Shown here: one piece after another, positions 34,351 through 42,294 of the stretch
Numbering within the stretch: the first letter of the stretch is position 1
How the letters are laid out: each line of letters opens with the position of its first letter
Source of the DNA: Brevibacillus dissolubilis
GTDB taxonomy: Bacteria > Bacillota > Bacilli > Brevibacillales > Brevibacillaceae
DNA length: 64,000 nucleotides
Direction of reading: 5' to 3'
NCBI RefSeq assembly: GCF_006170445.1
Contig: NZ_VCNA01000010.1
Location: 1 to 64,000 of the forward strand
Position numbers and translations under genes: made by a program
The notes under the pieces: model-generated
The model's database searches: none
What the model saw: the letters and a program-made list of their open reading frames with translations, nothing else
Told to the model about the DNA's origin: nothing

Positions 34351-34401
34351 TGTTTTTATGGAAAGTACCTGATTATCATATAAAAGGAGAGGGATACACC
34401 T

Positions 34402-34881
34402 ATGACACAAAACATCAATCTTCTCGTAACAGACGCAGAGCGCAGCCAGACGAAGTTGCTATTGAAGGCTTATCCGTCTATGAAAGCAGCCGTAGATATT
34501 TTTACAGATCGAACAAGCCATCTGGGGGTACGGGAATATAACGAGTTTGACTATGCGAACATGGAAGGGCGTGGGACACGCGGAGATATTGATGGCCGGG
34601 GGAAACGAGGAGACGTAGTAGGGAACACACTGATCCTGCGTGAAGAACGGCCAGTGATGATCGCGGAGTATGAGGAGAAGCTGCGCGCGGTTGATAAGGC
34701 GCTCACTGCATTGCCGGAGATGGAGCGGGAGATTTTGACGAAGTGTTTTCTGGAGCAGAAGCGGGACAAGCAGTTGTACGAATTTGTGTTGAACATTCCG
34801 AAGAGCACCTATGATTATCATAAAAAGAATGCGTTGACGACGATGGCGTTTATTTTGAAGGCGGCAGGGGTTATTTCTTGA
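34402..34881 (+). CDS. ArpU-like phage late transcription regulator
   Basis: 159 residues. The C-terminal ~75 residues (LRAVDKALTALPEMEREILTKCF...KSTYDYHKKNALTTMAF) resemble ArpU/RinA-type phage regulators with a sigma region 4-like helix-turn-helix; the middle has an RGTRGDIDGRGKRGD basic stretch. Such proteins switch on late packaging and structural genes, and the position just before the terminase genes agrees. AAAAGGAGAGG precedes ATG 34402. Its promoter carries a LexA box, so it should be SOS-induced. Confidence 0.8.
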   Translation: MTQNINLLVTDAERSQTKLLLKAYPSMKAAVDIFTDRTSHLGVREYNEFDYANMEGRGTRGDIDGRGKRGDVVGNTLILREERPVMIAEYEEKLRAVDKALTALPEMEREILTKCFLEQKRDKQLYEFVLNIPKSTYDYHKKNALTTMAFILKAAGVIS

Positions 34882-34889
34882 CTTTAACC

Positions 34890-34902
34890 CAACAAAATGT
34901 TG
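34890..34902. promoter_or_regulatory. palindrome CAACAAAATGTTG
   Basis: A perfect 5+3+5 palindrome nine bases after the regulator stop codon. The same CAAC-N5-GTTG pattern occurs in both late promoter modules (35062-35074 and 41118-41130), so all three are candidate sites for the regulator. Confidence 0.55.
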
Positions 34903-34939
34903 TATCGACATGACATAATGATAGGTTTTGAGGGAGGAG

Positions 34940-34968
34940 GACCACCTTAATAGGGGTGGTTCTTTTTT
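34940..34968 (+). terminator. intrinsic terminator after the regulator gene
   Basis: ACCACC (from 34941) pairs with GGTGGT (to 34960), followed by TCTTTTTT. It isolates the regulator transcript from the late genes. Confidence 0.82.
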
Positions 34969-35061
34969 GTTGATTTTGATATTTTTTGTAGAACCTATCA
35001 GGTAGAATGGAGATGCAGGCAACGAAAAGACAGGCTTGCCTCTCCTTTTATTAGACATTCA

Positions 35062-35161
35062 CAACGTTTTGTTGTGTTAATACCAGACCAAACTTATCTC
35101 AAACCCGCTTTTCTTTTCTACCTAACCTGCGTCAACCCCCTGTTAAGATAGTAACATCAAG
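35062..35161 (+). promoter_or_regulatory. late promoter module A
   Basis: 100 bp, aligned without gaps to module B at 41118-41217 with 77 identical positions by hand count. It contains palindrome CAACGTTTTGTTG (extended by CA/TG to a 17-bp inverted repeat at 35060-35076), a shared TTTCTACCTAA block, and extended -10 TGTTAAGAT (hexamer 35144-35149). No TTGACA-like -35 is present, which suggests activation. The TSS is expected near 35156. Confidence 0.68.
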
Positions 35162-35173
35162 TTTTAGGGAAAC

Positions 35174-35206
35174 AGCCATTCGCGATTAGAAGCGGGTGGC
35201 TTTTTG
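35174..35206 (+). terminator. promoter-proximal terminator in module A
   Basis: AGCCATTCGC (35174-35183) pairs with GCGGGTGGCT (35192-35201) with two G-T pairs, followed by five T. It lies only about 20 nt after the expected start, ahead of the terminase genes, so it must be read through for late expression. Confidence 0.72.
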
Positions 35207-35251
35207 TATGAGTAGCTTGTGGTGGTGAACAGGAAGGGAGGTTTTGATTCG

Positions 35252-35659
35252 ATGAGTCAGAGGACGTTGCGCCCGGAGCAGATGATTGCGATCCGGCATC
35301 TGGCATTGCCGAAAGAACAGCGGCCTACGTTAAAAGAGATTGCCAAAAAGTGCGGGGTCTCGGAGCGGACGATTAACCGCTGGAAGCAGGATGAGTGGTT
35401 TTGTGAGCAGTGGAAAAAGGAAGTGCTGAAGCAGACGACGGAGAAGTTGCCTGACCTGCTTCATAAGATGCCGGAGATCGCCATCGAGCAGGGGAATGCC
35501 TCGATGGCGAGAACCTTCCTGCAAGCACACGGACTGTTGGGGCCGCAGATCGAAGAGGGGGCAAGCGTGATACAACTGCCGCGCGATGCCCAAGCGATCA
35601 AGAAGCGGATGGAAGAATACAGGCGACAACGCAGGAAAGCTCGGCAAAAGGGACCGTAG
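35252..35659 (+). CDS. xtmA: terminase small subunit
   Basis: 135 residues. The N-terminal helix-turn-helix (TLKEIAKKCGVSERTINRWKQDEWF) should recognise the packaging site; the middle is an oligomerisation segment and the C-terminus is strongly basic. ATG 35252 is chosen because GGGAGG lies 10 bases upstream; an upstream GTG at 35219 lacks an RBS. It lies 30 bp before the large subunit gene. Confidence 0.85.
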   Translation: MSQRTLRPEQMIAIRHLALPKEQRPTLKEIAKKCGVSERTINRWKQDEWFCEQWKKEVLKQTTEKLPDLLHKMPEIAIEQGNASMARTFLQAHGLLGPQIEEGASVIQLPRDAQAIKKRMEEYRRQRRKARQKGP

Positions 35660-35689
35660 ATCAGCAGCAAGCAGCAGGAGGGGGATGAC

Positions 35690-37537
35690 GTGGCATGGAT
35701 GGGCAACCGTTGGGTGAATCGGGCGGAGCGGGCTGAGATCATTGCTGAACTCGGCAAGCTGCTCGATGTGATGACCCGAACCGATGACCTGCCGATGGAG
35801 GAACTGCTGGAGGTGGACGCTCTCCTGCTGGAGTGGGAGCGGCTGACGAGGATTCATCGGGCACAGGAGGATGTGCTGTACTTTGCTCATGCGTATTTTG
35901 GCGAGTGTGAAAATCCGGGCAATGACGGGAACTGGATTCCCTCTCCGATCGGGGAGGCACCGGAGTTTCATCGGGAGCTGTGCGGGCTGCTCAGCGAGAT
36001 TGCGGTCGAGGCACCGAACAAAAAAGTGTGCTGGGCCGCCCCGCGTGGACATGCCAAATCATCGTATCTGGCCAAAACCTTTCCGCTGCACCAGCTGTGC
36101 TACCGTCAGCGCCGCTACATCATGATCATCTCCGAGACGCCGGATGTCTCAACTGCCAATCTGGCGTGGATCAATCATCAGCTGAAGCACAACAGGAAGC
36201 TGCGACAGGATTTCGGCCCGTTGCTGGCACCAATCAAACAGCGGAACCCGCAGGATAATGTCACGGCGTTCATCACGTGGGAGCCGAAAGAGGATGAAGA
36301 TATGGGTGACGGCGCAGGTGGGTCTGACAACATGTTGGGTAAGTTGGTCGGGGCTGGGAAAGCGACTGGCAAGACAGTGGGCAGACCAACGTCCAAACCA
36401 ACGTCCAAACGATTACTCACCAAAGTCGAAGCCGCCTCAACCGGAGAAGCCCTGCGCGGCCGCAACTGGAACGCGATCCGCCCTGATCTGATCATCTGTG
36501 ACGATCTGGAGGGAGTCGCCAACACCAGTACGCCGCAGATCCGGCAGAAGCTCAAGGACTGGTTCGCGCAATACGTCATGCCGCTGGGTGATCCGGCTGG
36601 TGCGAAGACAGCTTTCCTCTACATGGGGACGACGGTTCACTCCGACTCACTACTCTTATATGTGATGCAGGAGTACCGCGATTTTACCTCGCGTCTGTAT
36701 CGGGCGGTGATTCGCTACCCTGACCGGATGGATCTCTGGGAGACCTGCCGCCAGATCTACAAAAACCGGGACAACCCCGACTGCGTGAGAGAGGCCGAAG
36801 AATTTTACACGGCACACAAGGAAGAGATGGACGCAGGGGCGATCGTCCTGTGGGAACAGGTCAAGCCGATCTGGGAGCTGATGACCTGGAGGTGGAACCG
36901 GGGCAGCAAGGCGTTCAACACCGAGTTTCAAAATGAACCGATTGATGAGGAGACCCAAGTGTTCGTGCCCGAACGCTTTTTTTATTGGAGCGATGCTGAG
37001 CCGGGCAAGGAGTTTGATCACGCGCAGTACGAGATCTTTTTTGGGATCGACTTTGCCATGGGCAAGCAGCGCGGTGACTACTCAGCCTTGGTGGTGATCG
37101 CCAAGCACAGCGAGACGGGTGCGATCTATGTGGTGGACTGCTTCATTGAGCGGGTGCATCCGGACCGGTTCATGGATGAGATCGTCGAGCGGGTACTGAC
37201 GTGGCAGCCGCTGGGGATTGCCGCCGAGGCGCAGATGGCACAGGAATTCTTCGTGCATAAGCTCAAGGAGGCGCTTCGCGACGAGGGCTATCCGGTCAAC
37301 ACGCGGGTACACGAGATCCATCAGCGGACGAGGAAGGAGCTTAGGATCGAGTCCCTTTTGCCAGATATCGAAAATACGACGATCCGCTTCAGCCGCAGGC
37401 ATGGGACGCTCTTGGATATGTTTGAGCGCTATGGGACGGGCTATCACGATGACGGCCCGGATGCGCTGGAGATGGCGGTCAGTATCAGCAGGCTCAGCAG
37501 GAAGAAGACGACACGGACGCGCAAGCACATTTATTAA
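35690..37537 (+). CDS. xtmB: terminase large subunit
   Basis: 615 residues. DNA-packaging motor: Walker A-type APRGHAKSS (117-125), Walker B LIICDDLE (267-274), and C-terminal RNase H-like nuclease with GIDFAMGKQRGD (D454, D463) and HDDGPDALEM (near D588/D591). An unusual Gly/Thr/Lys-rich insertion (about 200-250, with GRPTSKPTSKR from a 12-bp tandem repeat at 36388-36411) sits between Walker A and Walker B. GTG start after AGGAGGGGG. Confidence 0.93.
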   Translation: MAWMGNRWVNRAERAEIIAELGKLLDVMTRTDDLPMEELLEVDALLLEWERLTRIHRAQEDVLYFAHAYFGECENPGNDGNWIPSPIGEAPEFHRELCGLLSEIAVEAPNKKVCWAAPRGHAKSSYLAKTFPLHQLCYRQRRYIMIISETPDVSTANLAWINHQLKHNRKLRQDFGPLLAPIKQRNPQDNVTAFITWEPKEDEDMGDGAGGSDNMLGKLVGAGKATGKTVGRPTSKPTSKRLLTKVEAASTGEALRGRNWNAIRPDLIICDDLEGVANTSTPQIRQKLKDWFAQYVMPLGDPAGAKTAFLYMGTTVHSDSLLLYVMQEYRDFTSRLYRAVIRYPDRMDLWETCRQIYKNRDNPDCVREAEEFYTAHKEEMDAGAIVLWEQVKPIWELMTWRWNRGSKAFNTEFQNEPIDEETQVFVPERFFYWSDAEPGKEFDHAQYEIFFGIDFAMGKQRGDYSALVVIAKHSETGAIYVVDCFIERVHPDRFMDEIVERVLTWQPLGIAAEAQMAQEFFVHKLKEALRDEGYPVNTRVHEIHQRTRKELRIESLLPDIENTTIRFSRRHGTLLDMFERYGTGYHDDGPDALEMAVSISRLSRKKTTRTRKHIY

Positions 37538-37550
37538 GGAGGGATAGCTG

Positions 37551-39086
37551 GTGAAAAAGGTAAACGTACGGGTGATCAAGGCACAGCAGAAGCAGGAGAT
37601 GACGAAGGCACAGCATTTTGCGGCGACGGAGGAAGATCCATATGCAGGCGCATATACGGACAGCGACCTGCTTGCCCCGCCGTATCTGCCTGAGGCCCTT
37701 TACTCGATCTATGACAACTCTACAATCCTGAAGCAATGCGTCGAGACCTACCGCCGCAACATCGTCGGCTTCGGGGCAGCACTCAAGTATGTGGAGGATG
37801 AGACCCAGTCGGAGGAGACGCCAGAGATGCGGGCCGAGTGGGATTTTTTCAAGAATTTCATGAAGTACTTCAACTTCGACCAGTCGTTTGAGGATGTGAT
37901 GGGCGAAGCGATTGAGCACCGTGAGATCTATGGCAATGCCTACATCGAGATTCTGCGCAATGGCCGCGGGCTTCCGGACGGCGGGGAGATCATCGACCCG
38001 AAATTCGTCCGCTTGACCAAGCTAGGTGAGCCGGTCGATATCACATACATGCGCGAGGGCAAGATTTTTTACCGTAAAAAGCGCTTCCGCAAATATGCAC
38101 AGAAAATCGGCGGAAAAACGGTCTGGTTCAAAGAATTCGGCGACCCGCGCAAGATGGACAGCCGCACCGGACAATACACCCAGCAGCTCCCGATCGAGCA
38201 TGAGGCCAACGAAATCCTGCATCTGAAAATCGGCAGCAGTGCCTACGGTGTACCGCGCTGGGTCGGTCACTCGATCCACATGGTGGGTGCGCGCAAGGCA
38301 GAAGAACTGAATTACCGCTACTTCGAACAAGGTCGCCACACTCCGGCGGCCATTATTATTTCCAACGGTACCTTGTCCGAGCAGAGCGAAGAGGCACTGG
38401 CTGCTTACGCGGCATCGGTGGAAGGGACAGACAACGCGCACAAGTTCCTGCTGATCGAAGCAGAAGGCATGGTGGATGACTTTGGCGACAAGGAAGGCAA
38501 GAACGTCAAGATCGAGCTGAAGAGCCTCGCGGATATGCTCCAGCAGGATGCGCTGTTCCTCGAATATGATGAAGCTTCGCGCAAAAAAGTGCAGTCGTCG
38601 TTCCGTCTGCCGGATATTTTTGTCGGGCGTTCGACGGATTACAACCGGGCGACGGCAGATACGGCGCGTAAGCTGACAGAGGATCAGGTGTTCAAGCCGG
38701 AGCGCAATTCGCTGGAGTTTATTATCAACAATAAGCTTTTGGCGGAGTATCAGCTGAAGTCGACGGTGCTGTACTTCCGTGGGCCGGATATCAGTGACTC
38801 GGAGGAGAAGGCGAGATTGCTGGATGTGTTCATCCGCGCTGGTGCGGTTGCGCCGAATGACCTGCGTGAAGAGGTGGGTAAGGTGATCGGCAAGGAGTTG
38901 GAGAATTTTGCTGATGGGAAGTTTAACTTGCCGGCTGGAGTGCAGGGTGGTGAAGATGATCAAGGTTCCTCTGTTCCTGTACAGAAGGCAGATGACGATA
39001 TTGTCGCTGTTTTGAAAGATGTGCGGGATGTGTTGGAGGAGGTGGCGGTGGTTGAGAAGATTAATCAAGCTGCTCGCCGTTATTAA
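37551..39086 (+). CDS. xkdE: portal protein
   Basis: 511-residue SPP1/PBSX-type portal forming the DNA gateway at the capsid vertex. Family features are the early YLPEALYSIYDNSTILKQCVETYRRNIVGFG helix, the SSAYGVPRW wing region and the FRLPDIFVGRSTDYNRATADTA segment near 358-380. The acidic C-terminus ends inside the start region of the next gene. GTG start 37551 with AAGGAGGG. Confidence 0.92.
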   Translation: MKKVNVRVIKAQQKQEMTKAQHFAATEEDPYAGAYTDSDLLAPPYLPEALYSIYDNSTILKQCVETYRRNIVGFGAALKYVEDETQSEETPEMRAEWDFFKNFMKYFNFDQSFEDVMGEAIEHREIYGNAYIEILRNGRGLPDGGEIIDPKFVRLTKLGEPVDITYMREGKIFYRKKRFRKYAQKIGGKTVWFKEFGDPRKMDSRTGQYTQQLPIEHEANEILHLKIGSSAYGVPRWVGHSIHMVGARKAEELNYRYFEQGRHTPAAIIISNGTLSEQSEEALAAYAASVEGTDNAHKFLLIEAEGMVDDFGDKEGKNVKIELKSLADMLQQDALFLEYDEASRKKVQSSFRLPDIFVGRSTDYNRATADTARKLTEDQVFKPERNSLEFIINNKLLAEYQLKSTVLYFRGPDISDSEEKARLLDVFIRAGAVAPNDLREEVGKVIGKELENFADGKFNLPAGVQGGEDDQGSSVPVQKADDDIVAVLKDVRDVLEEVAVVEKINQAARRY

Positions 39087-40464
39087 TAGATTGATTCGGA
39101 AGGCTAATAAACAGCTGGAAGAGGAATTAGGGCACATGTTTCTTGCAAAAGAAATGATAGCCCGGATGGAAAAGCTGGAATCCCGGATAGGGAGCATCAT
39201 GAGTCAAGAGAAGAGCGATATCAGAGAACGTCTTACAAAGCCAACGAAAAAGCCGGCTAATTTGTCAGAGTTGGAAGACTTTGTCGAAAAGAGAGCAAGC
39301 AATGATATGCTAGGCCAACGAATTTCAGCGGCATGTGAGAAGCATTTTACCCAAACTGTCAATGAACTGTCGCGTGAGACGATGAAAGCTCTTGAAGGTG
39401 ACTATCCGTACATCGGCATGTCTGATGAAACGAAACAGATGATCCGACGACTGGCGGAAGAACTGGGCAAAAACATCAGCAGCAAAGTTTATCAGGAAAT
39501 GATGCAGGCTGTCCAATCTGAGAAGGAAAATGGAGGATCAATCCAAAATTTTTTGAATGAACTTGCAAAATTGCCCCACCTTCAGCGGGACGTGGCTCGA
39601 GATTTGTCACAAAACAATATGCCTACTATATATAGTCAAGCACAGTCGGAAGCTTTTCAGCAGTCTCCTATCGTAGTTGGTAAGGTCTGGGAGCATAATC
39701 AAGGTGGGGCAAATAGCCGTTCTGCTCACGTTTCCTTAAGTGGTACTGAGATCGGCCTCAATGAATTTTTTCGATTAAACGGCTACCAAGCTAAATACCC
39801 CCGTGACCCCTCCTTACCTCCGAGTGAGCGCTACAAGTGCAGATGTACGATGAGGGCTGTCAGGGAAGAGAACCTCAGTAGAGAACAGAAAGAGCTACGG
39901 TACCGAGAGCGTTTGGAACGTTTGAAAGTGGAGCCGGATATCACTGCTTGGGTAACAGAGCCCATTCTTGTCTCGACCCCTGAAACCAGACGTGCACGCA
40001 TAGGTAATTTTAAAGAAGCTATGCAGCATAAACAACGAATCAGGGATTTAAAAGAGTATCATGAAGGCGTAGAGCGGGTAACTGGAGTAAAGGTAACCGA
40101 GCAACAGATGAAACTGCTGCGTGCTGCTCTTAAACTAAAGCCTTTTGAAAAGCTGACTGTCGCGCAAACTGAAGAAAGTCGGGAAGAGTTCTCAAGAATA
40201 AAAAACAAGCTTATTAAAGAGTGGGAAGAACAAACAGGGCAAGTCTGGCCTCGTTATGAACAGGATGTGTACAGCCGTAAGGGCAAGGTCATTCGAGAAG
40301 AGGGTGATTACTACGATGCACATCACTTGATCGAATGTACGTATGGCGGACCGAATGTCTGGTGGAATATTCATCCTGCGAGATTCCCTGACCAGCATCA
40401 GAGAGCGATTCATGGTAAAAACGGTGTTGCCAAAAAAGTTTTCCCAACGAAACGGGGGACTTGA
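39052..40464 (+). CDS. Mu-F-type minor head protein fused to C-terminal HNH/His-Me-finger nuclease toxin domain
   Basis: 470 residues. The middle (about 190-265) is a Mu gpF/SPP1 gp7-type head domain: SRSAHVSLSG, FFRLNGYQAKYPRDP, then PPSERYKCRC. The last ~75 residues are unlike capsid proteins and read as an HNH nuclease: WPRYEQDVY, YYDAHHLIECTYGGPN, NVWWNIHPARFPDQHQRAIHG (His about 424/425, Asn 439, His 449 and 454). TTG 39052 is preferred because GGAGGAGG inside the portal gene lies 9 bases upstream; ATG 39136 is the alternative. The gene is more A/T-rich than its neighbours. A SUKH immunity gene follows. A virion-carried or prophage-released toxin is inferred. Confidence 0.75.
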   Translation: MRRLIKLLAVINRLIRKANKQLEEELGHMFLAKEMIARMEKLESRIGSIMSQEKSDIRERLTKPTKKPANLSELEDFVEKRASNDMLGQRISAACEKHFTQTVNELSRETMKALEGDYPYIGMSDETKQMIRRLAEELGKNISSKVYQEMMQAVQSEKENGGSIQNFLNELAKLPHLQRDVARDLSQNNMPTIYSQAQSEAFQQSPIVVGKVWEHNQGGANSRSAHVSLSGTEIGLNEFFRLNGYQAKYPRDPSLPPSERYKCRCTMRAVREENLSREQKELRYRERLERLKVEPDITAWVTEPILVSTPETRRARIGNFKEAMQHKQRIRDLKEYHEGVERVTGVKVTEQQMKLLRAALKLKPFEKLTVAQTEESREEFSRIKNKLIKEWEEQTGQVWPRYEQDVYSRKGKVIREEGDYYDAHHLIECTYGGPNVWWNIHPARFPDQHQRAIHGKNGVAKKVFPTKRGT

Positions 40465-40511
40465 TACAATGGAGCCATACCTTCTAATATTTTGGAAATG
40501 GGGGAAATAAC

Positions 40512-40979
40512 GTGGCCCGATATGATTATCTCAAACCTTATATTGTGGAACCTGGAAAAAAGAAAGTTCCCGGACAAAAACATGTTTTCTATCCTTTATC
40601 TGCTGAAGAGATTCAGAAAGAAGAACTGCGATTGGGTCGTCCGTTTCCAGCAGAACTAAGAGAGTTTTATTTGGAAGTGGGGTACGGATTCCTTTCAAAG
40701 GATTCAGGAAGCATGGTGAACAGAATAATGGATCCTGCTTCTGTTGTAGATTATTATCTGGGTGAAGATGATTACGAGGATGATATGAATCGTGAGTTAG
40801 TTGAGGATGATCAGCTACCTTTCTTTGAAGTCTCCGAAGTCTTGGTTCTAGGGATTGATTTTGATAGCAGCGAAAGTGGAGCTAACCCGGTCAGAAAGTA
40901 CGGATATATCATCGAAAATTCACTTGAAGATTTTTTGCGGAATTGTGATGAAGAAGCAGACTACTATTTGGATAAGTAA
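40512..40979 (+). CDS. SMI1/KNR4 (SUKH) family immunity protein
   Basis: 155 residues, acidic. The N-terminal LSAEEIQKEELRLGRPFPAELREFYLEVGYGFL is the SUKH signature, the C-terminal half has the beta/acidic pattern of the family. SUKH proteins are known immunity partners of nuclease toxins; the position directly after the HNH-tipped head protein supports that role here. GTG start 40512 after GGGGGA. It ends the cargo transcript before a strong terminator. Confidence 0.82.
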   Translation: MARYDYLKPYIVEPGKKKVPGQKHVFYPLSAEEIQKEELRLGRPFPAELREFYLEVGYGFLSKDSGSMVNRIMDPASVVDYYLGEDDYEDDMNRELVEDDQLPFFEVSEVLVLGIDFDSSESGANPVRKYGYIIENSLEDFLRNCDEEADYYLDK

Positions 40980-41036
40980 ATCCCGATTCACGCATAAGCC
41001 CTTAAGCTGCTCCGTAAACAAATGTTTTGCTGAATA

Positions 41037-41106
41037 GGAAGGACTTGCTCAATTTGCCATGGGCTTTGTTTCTTGGCAAAGCAAGGGCGTCCCTTCCCCT
41101 TTTTTT
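41037..41106 (+). terminator. strong composite terminator after the immunity gene
   Basis: Nested stems GGAAGGA/TC(C)CTTCC, CTTGC/GCAAG and TTTGCCA/TGGCAAA form one long hairpin, followed by a T-run at 41101-41106. It closes the toxin-immunity cassette, and the next promoter module begins 12 bp later. Confidence 0.85.
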
Positions 41107-41117
41107 GATCAGTTACA

Positions 41118-41217
41118 CAACATATTGTTGGGTCATTACTAAACCAAACCCATCCAATACCCGTCTTTCCTTTCTACCTAAATCAAGTCACACCCCTGTT
41201 ATGATAGTAACATCAAG
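41118..41217 (+). promoter_or_regulatory. late promoter module B
   Basis: Second copy of module A. Perfect palindrome CAACATATTGTTG (41118-41130), TTTCTACCTAA block and extended -10 TGTTATGAT (hexamer 41200-41205). The distance from palindrome centre to -10 is 76 bp, exactly as in module A. It restarts transcription for the capsid and tail genes. Confidence 0.7.
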
Positions 41218-41226
41218 AAGTAAGCG

Positions 41227-41262
41227 AAAAGCCCTTAGCTCCCCGCGAGCAAGGGCTTTTCT
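41227..41262 (+). terminator. promoter-proximal terminator in module B
   Basis: AAAAGCCCTT (41227-41236) pairs with AAGGGCTTTT (41251-41260), a 10-bp stem with an inner GCTC/GAGC match, followed by CTT. It begins about 15 nt after the expected start, the same arrangement as at module A. Confidence 0.8.
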
Positions 41263-41309
41263 TATGCCCTTTTCAACGATTGAATCTTTTGAAAGGAGGT
41301 GAAACCAAA

Positions 41310-42269
41310 ATGCCAAGACAACTGATCAACGCCGAAATCACTCACGTCTCCTACGTGGACTCGGCTGCCAACCAGCGCCGCTTTTTCCTTACCAAAGCAG
41401 ATAAGCGTCCGACATTCCAAAAACGCGTGCGCCTCTTGACCAAACAAACCGACGAGCAAAAACTCGTCTACGGCGTCGTCTACCAACCAGACGTCGTAGA
41501 CTCGCAAGGCGATTACATGACCGCTGCCGAGATCGAACGCGCCGCGCACCACTTCATGGCGAACTACCGTCAGATCGACCGCCAGCATAATTTTGAGGCG
41601 GGGTATGGGACGGTCGTAGAATCCTACGTCGCGCCTGACGATCTCGAAGTGGGCGGCCAGGTCATCCCGCGCGGATCATGGGTGCTCGTCACCCGCGCAT
41701 CCGATGAGATGTGGGACGAAATCAAGCGAGGCAACATCACAGGCTACAGTATGGGAGGGACTGCGGAAGTGTTGGAAGATGGCGTACAAGCACAGGCAAC
41801 CGTGCGTAAAAACCAGGCAAGCACAGAGTTTTGGGCGTCACTCGCTGCGATGCAGGATGTGATCGCAACCGAAATGGCCAAAGACCTGCCTGACACCGAG
41901 CGCATCAAAAGCGTGACCGCTCAGTTCAGCGACCTGCTCGCACGAGTGGCGATTGCTGAAGATGTAATCGGTACGGTGGGACAGCCGCCAGAGCAGCGGA
42001 TGGCGGCACAGCCGATCGAGGTTCCGCGTGAGGATATCCAAGAGATCGTCGCCGAAGAAGTGGTGAAGATCCTGCGCAAAAACGAGCTGGAACAACCGCC
42101 GCAAGTGACGATCAAGCAAGTCCAAGACCTGCTCCAGGCCGAGCTGACTCCGCTTGCCGAGCGTATCGAAGCACTGGAGCGTGCCCGTGGCATCTCCAAG
42201 GCTCATGATGCGTCTACAGGCGGCGGGCGTGACAGCCAATCGGTCTGGAACGGTCTTTTTCATCTCTAA
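41310..42269 (+). CDS. xkdF: prohead protease/scaffold (XkdF-like)
   Basis: 319 residues. The N-terminal ~165 residues look like the XkdF/phage prohead serine-protease fold (YGVVYQPDVVDSQGDYMTAAEIERAAHHFM, RQIDRQHNF, GSWVLVTRASDEMWDEIKRGNITGYSMGG). The C-terminal part (about 225-300) is a charged coiled-coil scaffold. It should template and mature the capsid. AAAGGAGGTG precedes ATG 41310. First gene after promoter module B. Confidence 0.87.
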   Translation: MPRQLINAEITHVSYVDSAANQRRFFLTKADKRPTFQKRVRLLTKQTDEQKLVYGVVYQPDVVDSQGDYMTAAEIERAAHHFMANYRQIDRQHNFEAGYGTVVESYVAPDDLEVGGQVIPRGSWVLVTRASDEMWDEIKRGNITGYSMGGTAEVLEDGVQAQATVRKNQASTEFWASLAAMQDVIATEMAKDLPDTERIKSVTAQFSDLLARVAIAEDVIGTVGQPPEQRMAAQPIEVPREDIQEIVAEEVVKILRKNELEQPPQVTIKQVQDLLQAELTPLAERIEALERARGISKAHDASTGGGRDSQSVWNGLFHL

Positions 42270-42294
42270 AACACTCAAGGAGGTCTAGTGAAAC

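Noticed and set aside
33947-34410. Frames of 64 (plus) and 74 (minus) residues across the structured element.
   Set aside because: Cys/Arg-rich nonsense composition and no RBS; the region is explained by nested inverted repeats and a promoter.
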